In this document: piece after piece, positions 1-10,609 of the stretch | Numbering within the stretch: the first letter of the stretch is position 1 | Layout: each line of letters begins with the position of its first letter | Assembly: GCA_021234155.1 (NCBI GenBank) | Contig: JAJEKV010000422.1 | Coordinates: forward strand, 147,096-211,095 | Source of the DNA: Isoetes taiwanensis | Taxonomy: Eukaryota > Streptophyta > Lycopodiopsida > Isoetales > Isoetaceae | Direction: 5' to 3' | Length of the DNA stretch: 64,000 nucleotides | Translations under genes and position numbers: made by a program | Notes under the pieces: generated by a model | Database searches by the model: none | The model's input: only the letters and a program-made list of their open reading frames with translations | What the model was told of the DNA's origin: nothing

Positions 1-344
1 GTGCTCCCAGATAGCCCGGTCACTGCCCCTCAGGCGAAAGCGAGCTCGAAAGAACTCCCACGAAGCTAGCTGACCACCCCAATACCAATCCTCTAAGGTG
101 AGCACAACAGCTCGCCTCCAACGGGCCTGCGTCCGAGCATGCACAGTGGCAGCCAAGGGCAAGTGCGCAGGGGGTAGAGGAACCCACAAGAAAGGAGAAG
201 AGTGGTGATAAACTGAGGCATAATCTAGCTGAAAGAGCACACGCACATGATCCCAAGCCCGCAACACTCCTGTGAGAAAAGGGGATGCATGTGGGAAAGG
301 CCGGAAAGGGGATGCAGGTCAATCTTTGAGCTTTTTGGGCCCCT
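1..344. other. no recognisable gene
   Basis: I see no recognisable gene, repeat or terminus in this stretch. A minus-strand open frame exists but is Ser/Leu/Cys-rich with no domain and looks like chance. Confidence 0.4.
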
Positions 345-821
345 GTGGTGCCGATTTGTCATGAGGCTCACCGGCATCATGTGGAAAAACTAGTTGCATG
401 TTCTATTATTTGTTACTTCATTAGCTTCTTCTTGGATCTGAAGCACATGGGATCTTGGTTATCTGAGCATCTACCCAAATTAGGGCTTCCTGCATATCAA
501 TCTTTCAAGCTTTTGGCCAAAGTTCAACACTATTTTTTCCTGATGTTTGAATATCCCGAACTGGTGACTCAACTCATAGAATGAGGTGTTGATCCTCTCT
601 GGAAATATTTCTTGTCGTATCAACAATATGTTCCTGGCTCTTTCCCAGGTAAGCTAGATGCTTTACATGCCTCATTCTCGATTGCTATTGAAGAGATTCC
701 TTCAAAATTTCAGGATTGTGAGTTCATTTCTGTCGTTGCTAATGGGATTGGGCTTTACTTGCAATACGCCATAACCAATGGCATTACGAAGATTTGTGCA
801 ACATGGCCCACTTCATCGTGA
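345..821 (+). pseudogene. unrecognised coding-like frame with one in-frame stop
   Basis: One reading frame of about 160 codons runs through this stretch, interrupted by a single TGA at about 582-584. The codons on both sides of the stop are in the same phase, so a nonsense mutation in a once longer frame is the simplest reading. The translation is helical and hydrophobic, with a His-rich start (CHEAHRHH). I recognise no domain. Transposon-rich surroundings and the lack of an obvious start suggest a decayed transposon ORF, but that is inference. Confidence 0.3.
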
Positions 822-1790
822 TCTGCCTCATGAATTGTTGTTCAGAGTGGACCCATGTTCTTTCCTTTCAAGCTACGATTGTTAAATGGTCCAGAGCTGG
901 CTCCCATGTTCCCGGAGGCCCCTCTCTTTGCTCAATATCGTAGGTCTTACAAACAGGTTCCTCCATGCAAGCTCCTACTCCTAGCTTTGCTCCTTCTTTA
1001 ATGGGTGTCTCTCATCCCCCCTGTGACTTTCTCTATGTCTATTCCAATCGCAGGTCCCATGCCTCAGTTGCTGGATCAACAGAGGCAAAGGCTAGATGAG
1101 ATTCAGAGATCACAAGGGCAAGTTGAAGAGGCTTATGGGCAGCATATGGACATTGATTGTCATGGTGCCCATTCTCCACCCAAACATCCACATGCTCTTC
1201 GTCAACCTCGAAGGTCAGCTAAGGGTTCCAACACCTTTACATCTCAGCTCTCCTCAGCACTGGCTCTACGTGATTCTGCCCCTCCTATTGCATATGGTCA
1301 CTTTGCTCCACTTCAATGGGCTGATTTAGTGGAAGATAATATTGCCTTGCCGTAGTCCTATGATACAACTTCAAACTCTCATGAGATCCAATAGTCGCAT
1401 TTGATTTTACCCCGATACAAGTCCAATATGGTTAGTCCCTTAAGCGGAGCCGTACCTCCTTTTCCTTATCTAATATGGAGTAAGTACACAGTGCCTCGGG
1501 CTCGTGTTCTAGTGCAACCTCTTATGCTTACACAGCTAGATTTTGTACTTATTCTTGTTGATTAATAAACATTTTGTTCGTCCTTCAAAAAAAACATGCC
1601 ATTGTCCATAGAAAACAAAATAAAGATTGTGTATTGGAAGTTGATATTTCAAAGCTATTGGAATTCATGTATACAAATAGATGTCATCCATTTCCAATAA
1701 TTCCAACATGGCCATTGGAGAATAAGACGAAAATATATATGAAAGTATTAGAATGAACAAAAACATTAGAATTCAAAAAATAATGACAAT
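822..1790 (+). other. decayed coding-like sequence, unrecognised
   Basis: Short frames occur (for example 1005-1355, Gln/Arg/His-rich in its first half), broken by stops and without a recognisable domain. They may continue the decayed frame at 345-821, for instance as a gag-like or transposon ORF. No promoter, terminal repeat or tRNA is visible. Confidence 0.25.
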
Positions 1791-2306
1791 ATGAAAACCA
1801 TGAGCAAATACAATATGTACCAAGCCTTAAATTTGAAGTGTTCGGTACCATTCTTGGGGGTCCTGGCCATGCAGAGAATGGCCAAATTTTTTTTGACATT
1901 CTTAAGAATGGCAAGGGAAAAAATATACCTACTAGGCATTGGACAATCTTATGGCATTGGACAATCTTATGCCTTTGTAGTGAGATTAATGGTGCAGCAT
2001 GGCCGTAAAAATATGAGGGCATTGTGGGATGCTTATAGACGGAATGATTTCAACTTTGATGTTTATGACGAGGTGATGAAACTATGGCAAGCACTTCTTG
2101 TTCTTCCAGCAAGCACAGTGGAATGTGAGCGTGGTTTTCGACGACAAAACGTGATAAAAGATGATTTACGAGAAAGTTTGAAGCTGGCCACTCTTGAGAC
2201 CTTAATGTTTTTATCACTATCTGCGCCTGATGTGGGAGATGCAAATTATGATCTGATTTTTGCTACTTGGATGCAAGACAAGCAACGCCGCATGGTGCCA
2301 TTGTGA
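1791..2306 (+). pseudogene. hAT transposase C-terminal dimerisation domain (remnant)
   Basis: The last ~85 residues of this 171-codon frame match the hAT family C-terminal dimerisation region. A tryptophan-containing helix (VMKLWQALLVLPAS) is followed by the diagnostic VECERGFRRQN motif (family form: S-x-x-x-E-R-x-F-S) and a downstream helix (LETLMFLSLSAPD). The domain mediates transposase multimerisation. The N-terminal zinc finger and the RNase-H-like catalytic core with its acidic residues are absent upstream, so this is a 3' fragment. The first ~60 codons look unrelated, and within them the sequence GGCATTGGACAATCTTAT is repeated in tandem near 1938-1973. It is surely inactive. Confidence 0.75.
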
Positions 2307-2631
2307 AACATATGAATGAGTTATTTTGGATCCTTTTATAGTTATCAAGACTTGCTGGTTGCTGCTATTATGTTGTGAAACATATTATAATACTACTGCT
2401 GCTAAGGTTATTTTGTATCATTTTCATAGTTATAAGAGTTAAAAAGTTTAAGTTTCGAATGTCTTTTAATGTTTTTCTTTCTTATTTTCATGGTTTAAGC
2501 TTTGAATGTCTCTCTTAAATCTGGACATGCAAAAGAATGGCAGACCAAAAATTCGCCCTTCAAATTGAATGGCAAGGTGCAAACTTGCCCTTCAAAAAAA
2601 AACTAGGGGTGCCATTCAAATTTAAGGCTTG
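1821..2631. repeat. 17-bp perfect inverted repeat flanking the hAT remnant
   Basis: CAAGCCTTAAATTTGAA at 1821-1837 is perfectly complementary to 2615-2631. Each arm is bordered by ATATGTAC-like sequence. The pair brackets the hAT transposase tail. I could not define a target-site duplication, so these may be internal rather than terminal repeats. Confidence 0.45.
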
Positions 2632-2712
2632 ATATGTACCCTCCAAGATTCGAACCTGGACCATACCATTGGGTGTGACATACCTGATGGTCCATGTTAA
2701 TGTTGCAATAAA
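2625..2712 (-). repeat. possible tRNA-like short repeat
   Basis: On the minus strand a B-box-like GGTTCGAATCT lies near 2645-2656 in a context resembling a tRNA T-arm. The upstream A-box is weak, so this is at best a decayed tRNA-derived SINE head. Confidence 0.25.
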
Positions 2713-2869
2713 GCACCTAGCCTGTAGAAGAAAACACAACAGAAAGAGAAAATGGTTTTCAAAGTCCAATATTATTCAAGTAGCAATATTGTCCAAGGGG
2801 ATTAAACACATCGCACATAGCACAAAGCTTTATGTGGTGTTCGTGCCATCACCTCACCAACACCACGTA

Positions 2870-4282
2870 TAATCACAATAAACAAAGATATAATGATGGT
2901 GTCGTCATCACCTCGCACCATCATGTAGCAATATGCAATGGTGACCACAATCTACACAAAAATAAAACACAATAATAGCAAAGGCAAGCCTAATGAAGGT
3001 GCATACATTTATTCAATTGCACCATAACATCTCATACCGCCTCTGATGTCGGGTCAAGAGTTCTCTTACCTTGCTAATAGCAGCCCTCGTGATGATGGCT
3101 TGACTGGTAGTGGATCTTCGAAGACCGTGTTCCATAATCGTAAACTAGAGATCGTCACATGCATTTAAATTTCCAAGTGTTTTTACAAGATGGAACACAA
3201 ATGCAAAAAGCTACTACAAAGCTCATCAATATTCAAGAACTCATTAGCCTCAATTGAACGGATATTTGACTCATGAATAATAGGAAAGGAGAGATCTTGT
3301 TTCACATTTAACGGGTGCAGATCTCAATTACTGAGATGAAACCACTCAATACACCACTAGAAGGGGAAGCAGAGGAGGGGACAAAGACCTAGCAATCTTC
3401 TCCTAGTTCTCATGCGCCTCTTGGTTAGACAATACAGGTGAAATAATAACCTCTCGCACGAAGCTAGGAAAATCATCTGCAAAAATTAGGCATCACAAAT
3501 ACAAAAACTACAAAGGGGAAAATCCATGGGCAATCATATACTAGGTAATGGCATTGACATCTTGGCAAAAAACAAATAAAAACCTAAAAACAAAGAACAA
3601 AGAAGGATCTCCAAGCTGCAACCACGACCTCCAAGAACAAAAAGTACTGCGAAAGATTGAATGGCAAGATTCTTACCTCAATATTTATACTGCAGATTAA
3701 GACCGGAGATAGCAGGGAACATGAACATCCTCTAAACAAGGTCAAACCGCCATCATAGCCTGCATTTCCTCATCATGTATACAACACAAATCTTTAACTA
3801 GATAATCTGGATGTAACAGAATCTGCCAAGATTTGAGCAATTTCGGCCAAGAATTCCATCAAATTGACATGCAAGACCAAGTGCCAATGTTTGACCAAAC
3901 CATCTAGAAGCAAATCCAGCAAAAAAGATTTCGGATAAGGTAGTTCTGGAAAGAGCAAACACAGGCGACCAAAAGGGAGTGTCTCCAAACGTTCCAAAAT
4001 AGACCACTCAAATTTCCAAAAATAAAATCCCCATAGAGGTAAAGTACTAAGTATTTGCCATGCTTGCTTCCCATAATCATTGCCTCGATGCCAAATCAAA
4101 TGTCACAAGAGGTAAATTTAGAATATCTAGCGTATAAAAATACCCCAAACCTTAATATCTCATAACATAAGATTGTGGAAAAAAGTTCCCATAATAGCAA
4201 CCCTCAATAACTATACGCTTCCAACCTAAGGATATTTAGCCCCCCGCCATAAAACATTCAAGATGCATCAATGCTTATGGAA
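2870..4282. other. AT-rich spacer without recognisable genes
   Basis: No convincing coding frame. Around 2815-2930 a short segment with CATCACCTC and ACCATCA-like words recurs (for example catcacctcaccaacacc and catcacctcgcaccatc), suggesting local duplication. The minus-strand frame at 3794-4099 shows no domain. Confidence 0.35.
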
Positions 4283-4439
4283 CGTAAACCGCCGTTTGAT
4301 GGAAATTCCTCGAATATTCCATATTTTTTCTTTTAGGTAACTTAGGGTTTACGGGCTTACGGGTGGCAGCTTATAAGCGCCGCCATTAACTTCCCCGCAG
4401 CGGCGGCCGGCCATTTTGTGCGAGGCGCCATTCCTTTGC

Positions 4440-4620
4440 GGCGGCGCCATAGCTTTCTTTGCTCGAGCTTTCTTTCTTTGCAAAGCTTTCTTTCTTTCTT
4501 GGCCTTGAGCTTTCTTTGTTGGGCGGCGCCGAGAGATTTCTGCGGCCTTGAGCTTTCTTTGCTTCCTTTGCGGGGCTTTCTTTGCGAGCTTCTTTGCAAC
4601 AAAGACCGCCCCGACTTCCT
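4440..4620. repeat. low-complexity GCTTTCTTTG repeats
   Basis: The word GCTTTCTTTG and variants recur many times. This makes open frames in several phases (Lys/Ala-rich on the minus strand, Ser/Phe/Leu-rich on the plus strand) that I regard as non-coding artefacts of the repeat. Confidence 0.6.
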
Positions 4621-4904
4621 TTGTGCACAAACATGAAATGTATGATTTCTTTGTTAGGGGAAGATCTTGTTTCTTTGATTCTTCAAGCGGTGGCCCGACC
4701 TAACAAAGCGGGGAATGGCTGAGGGAATGCACAAACAGGGAATGTTCTGCACAAACAGGGAATGGGCTTGAAGATTCACATGTTCCGCATGGAGTTCATT
4801 CAACAGAAGATTCACGATCGAAGTTAATCCATCAGTGGGAGCTATGATTTTTCAGCAAGGGGGTAATCGTAAGTCCAGCGCTGTCAAGAAAACCTTGCAT
4901 GTGC

Positions 4905-5040
4905 GTGTGAATGTAAGCTTGAAAATCTTGCTTGAAGAATGTAAGTTACAGCCGCTTGAAGAATGTAAGAATGTAAGCTTGAATCTTTCTTGAATGTAAG
5001 AAATGTAAGCTTGAATCTTGCTTGAAGAATGTAGGAAATG
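4905..5040. repeat. degenerate tandem repeat (GCTTGAATCTTGCTTGAAGAATGTAA-type)
   Basis: Four to five degenerate units built from the words GCTTGAATCTT and GAAGAATGTAAG follow one another inside the 27-bp inverted-repeat segment. Confidence 0.6.
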
Positions 5041-5559
5041 GCTTACAAACTCCCCTCTGTTTTCGCTTGCAAAATCCCCCTCTGTTTTGCTTGCAAGAAT
5101 CATTGCCGGAAAACAAGACCGGAATTTCCATCAAACGGCGGTTTACGCTTGGTAGCCGGCCGGATTTCGGGGTTTCCGGCCGGTTACCTAGCACGTAACT
5201 AACTTTAATATAGATGTTTCGCCATGAGGTCCTAAATACACTTGGACTTCATAGCAATTATTAAAGCAATTATTAAACAAAAGAGTAGTATCATAAAGCA
5301 TTTAACTTGTAACAATGCTTATGGAACATATGTAACTTTAATATGGATGTCGCCAAGAGGTCCATTGGTAGTCCATCTAGACACATCAACGCTTACCTTG
5401 TCACTAAGAAGCTTCCTGTTAAAGCTGTTAGCTCTACTATAGGGGCAATCAAAATAGATTTCAACAAGTCTCTCATCCCTATACCAAAGCTCTATTTTGC
5501 CTTCTGTCACAGCGGTGGCAAATCACGACCACTTATGGCTTCAGTGCCATTGATTGTGG

Positions 5560-5789
5560 TCACATCGATTCCCTTGTTAGGGTATTCATACCACTTTCCA
5601 TAATGGACCATAGCATTAGTGACTCTGAGAGACCCAGGGCCAATATAACTCAAATGAAAAGCAACCCAATCACCATACCCCATAGGTCTAGCAAAGCAAA
5701 TGTAGAAGACTAGGGATCGAGACCAATACCAAAATCTTACGATCACAAATATAATATCCCACTAACAAGGAAGCATGAGCTTTTAAGCC
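5560..5789. repeat. left part of a local repeat (copy 1), split by the 4-kb element
   Basis: The sequence running through CATAGCATTAGTGACTCTGAG, CCCATAGGTCTAG and AAGCATGAGCTTTTAAGCCTAA recurs in diverged form at about 10,290-10,570 (two overlapping partial copies) and 9,950-9,993. The copies outside show what the target looked like before the 5,793-9,812 insertion. Confidence 0.65.
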
Positions 5790-5799
5790 TAAGGGTACC

Positions 5800-6010
5800 T
5801 TCGCACTCGCCGTTAAGTTAGGATTCCGTTAAGATTTTAACTGAATTTGCCTTCACACCACTAGTTAGGTTAGTTTTGCATTAATCTTTTTATTTAGCAT
5901 TCCGTTAAGTTTTTTAATCTAAAAGTATTAACTTAAATTGGATTCACACCAGTTTCCATTAAGTTAGTAAATTAAACCCAAAGTTAACCCAAAATTAAAA
6001 TTACACTGAA
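5800..6010. repeat. left subterminal region with repeated GTTAAGTTAG words
   Basis: Repeated CCGTTAAG, TTAGGTTAG, TTAACTTAA and TTCACACCA words mirror the 9,420-9,790 region at the other end. Such subterminal motif clusters are typical transposase binding regions. They define a long imperfect inverted repeat rather than a gene. Confidence 0.55.
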
Positions 6011-6187
6011 AATTAAAGTGACCTTCGAAGGTCACTTTATTTTAACGGACGGAATTGTTGGCTTTCGTCGAAATGGCGAACAGACGAAACAGAGGTCTGC
6101 GCTCGGAACAGAGGGCGACCTCAAAATGCTGGAGTTCCCAGAGATCGAGGGTGTGTCGAGGCGGTCGCAGGTCTGGTTCTTTAGAGC

Positions 6188-6463
6188 ATGTTAGCTTTGT
6201 CAAAACATATTGCTATAGAAGACTGTGAGAAGCAGCATATCAAGCTTGGGGATCTCACATATATGCCTCCATGTTTTCTCTGCATCTGGTACTGCTTTTC
6301 TGGTTATGACATTCTTGAATATCTCAATAAAAATTTTGTTTGCAAAGAACAGAGAGGTGATTGTGCGCTTCCTGAAGGGGAACTTGATTGGATGCCAGCT
6401 TTCACAGAGATCGCATATCTATTGGGAGAATTGAGTAGTTTGCATATTATTGCTGGTAACTGA
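6188..6463 (+). pseudogene. unrecognised frame, possibly another captured fragment
   Basis: A 91-codon frame (contains ILEYLNKNFVCKEQRGDCAL and LDWMPAFTEIAYLLGEL) has the look of real protein sequence, with alternating amphipathic helices. I cannot assign a family. It lies inside the 4-kb element, upstream of the DCP5 relic, so it could be a third captured host fragment. No intact start or partner exon is evident. Confidence 0.3.
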
Positions 6464-7020
6464 GACGTTTTGCACAGGGTCAGAGCAGGGATCTGGCTTC
6501 TAAATCTCAAAGTCTCACCTTTAGAGCATCCCCCTTTTCCTTCTTTCCATGCCTGAAGTGCCAGAGCTGAAGCCCAATATAGATTTATAAGGGCTCTTGG
6601 CATAGCAAAATTTTGAAACTATGGGGCAATGCAGACACTCCAGCAACCAGAAGTCCTTGAGGATTTGGAAATTCCAGGACACATCTTAAGTCTCAATATC
6701 AAATCCCCATCCTGCCTGCTTTTGGAGCTTTAAATTTCTCAGGATCTTCAAAAGGAGATCATTTTTCTCAGATTTCACAGGAAGGACAGTGTCATTGCAA
6801 ATAAAATAGCAACTCAAGAATATTGTGTGGATAATAATGGTAGTATAAAAGCCAATCCTATCATGGGGACTGTGTCAAAGCACAGAGATGCAACAGAGAG
6901 TTCAAGGGCAGATGATGATCATAGAGATGCAACAGTTCAAGAGATATGCCTGGAGTGGATCGATCCTTAAAACTCACTTTTTGGTTGTTATTTGGTGATT
7001 TCTAGTTTGGGTTTGACATA

Positions 7021-7191
7021 ATGGCTGCAGAAAACGGTGACCCAGATTCCTATATTGGAAGTCTTATTAGTCTCACTTCGAAGAGTGATATTCGATACGA
7101 GCGAATTCTATATACAGTGGATGCACATAATTCTACCATAGCTTTGAAAGATGGTAATGAGATACATCAATACATGTTCAATGATGGTTGA
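7021..7191 (+). pseudogene. DCP5/LSM14-like N-terminal fragment
   Basis: The frame starting at ATG 7021 encodes [20 protein letters not shown] followed by KSDIRYE, the opening Lsm fold of plant DECAPPING 5 / LSM14 proteins. Those proteins act in P-bodies in translational repression and mRNA decapping. After NSTIALKDG the usual FGTEGRKKDG stretch is missing and the frame jumps to [11 protein letters not shown], resembling the end of the Lsm fold, then stops. This is an internally deleted copy of a gene start. It sits inside the 4-kb element and is not expected to be functional. Confidence 0.75.
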
Positions 7192-7344
7192 TGTGATTTG
7201 GATATTTATTAGCTGTAAATACTTATTTTACCTTGTATAATTCACGAGAAAAATATGTTTTCACTGACAATTTATGCGAGGTTCTAAGGATTTTGTGCTT
7301 TAATCCAATACATATCCTGTCCAGCTTGATCCTTGTAGATATCC

Positions 7345-7961
7345 AGTCTGTATTAATGCCCACGTCTTATGTATCTTCTATGCCAGGTCATTCTTCAGAT
7401 GGAGGCACGTTACAACCACAAGCTTTTCCTTCTTTTTATTCACCTGTTCCGGGTTATGCTACTTGGCCTCATCTTTATCCATCTCCAAGCAACATACAAC
7501 CATTTGGGGTGCCAATGTACTGGCAGGGATTTTACAGACCTCCAAGCAATGTGCATCCACAGTATCCACAGCCGTTATCAATGTTACCTGGATCTTTACA
7601 AGTCCAGCATTCCCAGGCAATGGCTGAAGGCATTTCATATGTGAAAGAAAATATGCAGTCAGTATCTATACAAAACATTTCTGCAACTTTGCAGCCAGCA
7701 TCATCTTCTGCAGCCGTCGCAACTGCATCAGCAAAGTTCTCAGATTTGAAGTCTGCTTCAAGAGAAACCCCCTCAATTGATGCCTCAATTTCAGAAAATT
7801 TGGCAGCCAAGGGCATGTACAAAGCAGTTCTAGAACAAACTTCACAGCCTGAATTACATTCAAAAAGTGACTTCAGACCTGGTGTAGAACGTAATTCACA
7901 AAGTGGATCACAGTTGCAGACTGTGGAAGCAACTTCAAAAAACAGATTCTGCTCAATCTAA
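7345..7961 (+). pseudogene. DCP5/LSM14-like proline-rich middle fragment
   Basis: From about residue 38 of the open frame 7233-7961 the protein is Pro/Ser/Gln-rich, with MYWQGFYRPPSNVH and LSMLPGSLQ. This resembles the proline-rich linker after the Lsm domain of plant DCP5 (WQGYYGP-like motif). The C-terminal FDF/FFD and RGG regions are not found. The gap between 7192 and 7345 looks like unspliced or rearranged sequence. It belongs with the 7021 fragment as one captured gene piece. The low-complexity character makes this weaker evidence than the Lsm part. Confidence 0.6.
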
Positions 7962-8021
7962 CAGAAACAATGCATTGAATGTTTACTATGCTTTCATGTC
8001 CACTGAAGCATTTGCTTCTTG

Positions 8022-9007
8022 AGATTTGATAATATTTGCAAGCTAAACTTTGGAGTAGACCCTGGGTGTTTGGATCCGTCTTTTCCAAGCGTCAAATTTG
8101 CAGAGGCATTTGATGCTGCTACTGCCTTTTAAGTGGCAAAAGGTTTGTTTCTCCACATCCTCTGTTATGGAAACCAAAAAGAATGTTTAGCATAGGCTCT
8201 GAAGGAGAGTTGAAGAAGGCCATCAAAGTGGTAGATGAATTTGCATCTTCTGTCATCACAAAGAGAAGGGAAAAATTGGCAGGCAGTAAAGGGGGCAATA
8301 AATTTACAGGAGAAAACCATGACTTATTGTCCAGATTTATGGCTTTGGAGGATACCTCTGACAAGTTCTTGAGAGATATAATCATCAGCTTTATTCTTGC
8401 TGGAAGAGATACAAGCTCTGTCAGCTTGGCTTGGTTCTTTTGGCACCTATCTTTTAATCCCTCAGTGGAAGAGAGGATTTACAAAGAGATAAGCGAGATT
8501 GTAAGCCACAGGGATTCCAAATCTTGGCCATTCTCAAAAGGGCAATTTAGCTTTGAAGAATTGAAGGAAATACATTATATGAATCAATGAGATTATATCC
8601 TGTTGTTCCAAATGACACCAAGGTTGCCTTGCAAGATGATATTTGGGAAGATGGAACCGTAATTAGGAAGGCTATGAGAGTGATTTATAGTCCATATTCA
8701 ATGGGAAGATCTAAGAAAATATGGGGAGAGGATTGCTTGGAATATAAGCCAGAGAGATGGATCAGAGATGGACAATTTGTGCCAGCAGATTTTTTCAAAT
8801 ATCTAGTGTTCCAAGCAGGTCCAAGAATTTGTTTAGGGAAGGAGATGGCCGCTATACAGATGAAGTATGTTGCAACAGCATGTATATTAAGTTATCAGTG
8901 GTAGAGGGCGTTAAACCACAATGTCTTGTGCGGGTTACCATGAGTATGAAAGATGGATTGCCAGTGAATATCCAAAGGAGGCATAAAATATCCAAAGGAG
9001 GCTGCTA
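8022..9007 (+). pseudogene. CYP94-type cytochrome P450 relic
   Basis: The sequence reads as the C-terminal ~300 residues of a CYP94 (CYP86-clan) fatty-acid/jasmonate hydroxylase, a heme monooxygenase of the ER. Visible in order: [39 protein letters not shown] after a frameshift near 8135; the I-helix oxygen-binding AGRDTSS (~8400); a break at ~8585; the ExxR motif in ESMRLYP; YKPERW; and the heme loop FQAGPRICLGKE (~8812-8848, Cys ligand present). The junction at 8585 joins the end of HYMNQ to ESMR in another phase, as if a short stretch between similar words was lost. A further frameshift follows near 8890. The N-terminal half is absent. It is a captured, dead fragment. Confidence 0.85.
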
Positions 9008-9423
9008 GTCTCTATGCCTATATATCTGTTGATTGTTCTGCCGTATTTCTTATGCCTGTTTATATAGTACTACAGATGAAGAGGATTCAATATAAGTGTA
9101 GAGGTTATAATATTGTGATTGGCATTAATAATTTGCTGTAACAAGCGTGATGCATCTAAAACAGCCTATTGCATTTTCGAAAATGCCTTTTTTTAATACA
9201 TCTATGTCATAATGAAGCCTACATATGTGGTGGAAATTTGCAAAATCTGCCTAGTTCAAGTTGTTCACCTAGATATAAATATTGCCAATTGAAGGGTACC
9301 TAATTGGTTCGGGATATTTGTTGGCCTAAACTGTCGGATTTCTTGTTGTCGTAGACCTACTACAATATTTATCTTCTATTTTATCAAAAAACTCACGAGA
9401 AAATTTAACGGAGGCATGTGCGA

Positions 9424-9790
9424 AACGATTGTTGTTAGCATTAAGTTAAAAAAAAGATTGTTGTTAGCATTAAGTTAAAAAAAAGAAGTATAGATGAATA
9501 TGCGAAGCCATTGCCGTAGGATTAAGTTAGGCTAACTTAATAGGTATATATACGAAGCAATTCCGTTAGCATTAAGTTAGCACTAACTTAACCAAGACAT
9601 GTGCGAACACATTTTTATTTTGTCGTTAAGTTAAAAAAAAAATAACCTAACTTGTTCTTGTGCGAAAGGATTTAACTAGTTTCCGTTATCTTAAAGTCTT
9701 AACGGAAAGTTAACTTAGTCTTGGTGCGAACGCAAAGGTCCCTGTTATGTTTAACTGAGCAGTTAAAAAAAATTAACTTAATCCTAACTT
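9424..9790. repeat. right subterminal repeats of the 4-kb element
   Basis: A unit containing ATTGTTGTTAGCATTAAGTT is duplicated with a ~33-bp period near 9428-9485. GTGCGAA-/TAACTTAA-type words then recur every 50-70 bp to the terminus (GCGAAGCAATTCCGTTAGC, GCGAACACATTTTT, GCGAAAGGATTTAAC). They mirror the left subterminal region. Confidence 0.6.
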
Positions 9791-9815
9791 AATGGTGGGT
9801 GCGAAGGTACCCTAA

Positions 9816-10572
9816 CCATAATATTAAAATAATAGTATAAATATTGCAGTATACGGCGACATATGTTATAATATATGTTGTTGACTTATGATGTACTTTT
9901 GTGCTGATAATATGCGAATATGCTATTCACAAACTTTATGCCACAAAAGAGGAAGCATAAGCTTTTAAGCTTTATCATAATATTAAAATATGAATGTGCT
10001 TTTGTGCTGATAATATGCGAATATGCTATTAAATATGTCAACACTTATATTCATTATATGATAATAATTTGCCATCATTTATTTTTTGTTAAATAACAAA
10101 TTTTCTAAGCTTCAAATGTTGCCCATCTTGACACATTTCTTAGGATGAATTCCTATGTAGAGTCGTGCTGCAACATTATGATCGTGCATTAGTATGTCAT
10201 AGATAGATAGATAGGTAGGTAGGTAGGTAGATACAATTTTAATGCCTATGGATGGATGGATGGATGGATGGATGGATAGAATTTTAACGTCCACAACATT
10301 AGTGACTTTGAAAGACCTAGACCCAATGAAAAGCAACACAATCTCCATATCCCATAGGTCTAAAAAAGCAACCACTTTCAATTTTGATTGTGGTCATACC
10401 ACTTTCAATAATAAACCACAGCATTAGTGATTTTGGGATATCAAGACCCAATGAAAAGCAACACAATCACCATATCCCATAGGTCTGAAAAAGCGACCAA
10501 TATCAAAATCTTAGGATCACAAATATAATCAGCTACAAACAAGAAAGCATAAGCTTTTAAGCTTAATCATAA
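9816..10572. repeat. AT-rich local repeat, copies 2 and 3
   Basis: AAGCATAAGCTTTTAAGC occurs at about 9,952 and again near 10,547, and AATATGCGAATATGCTATT recurs at about 9,910 and 10,014. The CCCATAGGTCT/AATCACCATATCCC block appears twice (10,330-10,360 and 10,460-10,490). Together with 5,560-5,789 these form one family of short local repeats that received both the 4-kb element and the Helitron. Confidence 0.6.
10199..10277. repeat. microsatellites (TAGA/TAGG)n and (GATG)n
   Basis: An uninterrupted run of GATA and GGTA tetramers (10,199-10,232) is followed after a few bases by a run of GGAT tetramers (10,247-10,277). The open frames here are artefacts of the repeat. Confidence 0.9.
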
Positions 10573-10609
10573 CTAGTAACGGGTGCCCGGCATTGCCGGG
10601 CATAAGTCT
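10573..10609 (-). mobile_element. Helitron 3' terminus (hairpin + CTAG)
   Basis: On the minus strand the hairpin GCCCGGCAATGCCGGGC is followed about 8 nt later by CTAG and then T, with a host A on the other side (10,572). Helitrons end in a short GC-rich hairpin 10-12 nt before CTRR and insert between A and T, so this is a textbook 3' end. Its orientation matches the minus-strand Rep/helicase frames at 14.0-17.8 kb, so it is most likely their terminus. I could not find the matching 5' TC end. Confidence 0.85.

Larger units (their letters stand above)
4283..5147. mobile_element. segment bounded by perfect 27-bp inverted repeats
   Basis: Positions 4283-4309 (starting CGTAAACCGCCG) and 5121-5147 are exact reverse complements over 27 bp, 811 bp apart. 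The left flank reads ATGCTTATGGAA, and the same words recur as ATGCTTATGGAACATATGTAAC at about 5315-5337 without the insert. The sequence after 5190 (CGTAACTAACTTTAATATAGATG) resembles the rest of that second copy, so an insertion into this local repeat is likely. No clean target duplication is visible and no transposase is encoded. The interior holds Ser/Phe/Lys-type low-complexity sequence and a short tandem repeat. It may be a MULE- or foldback-type non-autonomous element. Confidence 0.55.
5793..9812. mobile_element. 4,020-bp non-autonomous PIF/Harbinger-like element carrying host gene fragments
   Basis: The left end GGGTACCTTCGCAC (5793) is the exact inverse of the right end GTGCGAAGGTACCC (ending 9812), and similarity continues inward through GTTAAGTTAGGATT. 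TAA is present directly outside both ends (5790-5792, 9813-9815). A 3-bp TAA/TTA duplication with GG-starting termini is the habit of PIF/Harbinger and Tourist elements. An empty-site paralogue at about 9951-9993 reads straight from AAGCTTTTAAGC to ATCATAATATTAAAAT. No transposase or Myb-like ORF is visible. Instead the interior carries DCP5/LSM14 and CYP94 pieces, which is transduplication. The superfamily assignment is inference from TSD and terminal bases. Confidence 0.75.

Noticed and set aside
1821-2631. Terminal inverted repeats of the hAT remnant
   Set aside because: The 17-bp arms are real, but there is no 8-bp duplication outside them and the enclosed ~0.8 kb holds only a transposase tail.
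4349-4636. Lys/Ala-rich and Phe/Leu-rich frames
   Set aside because: They are translations of the GCTTTCTTTG low-complexity repeat in different phases.
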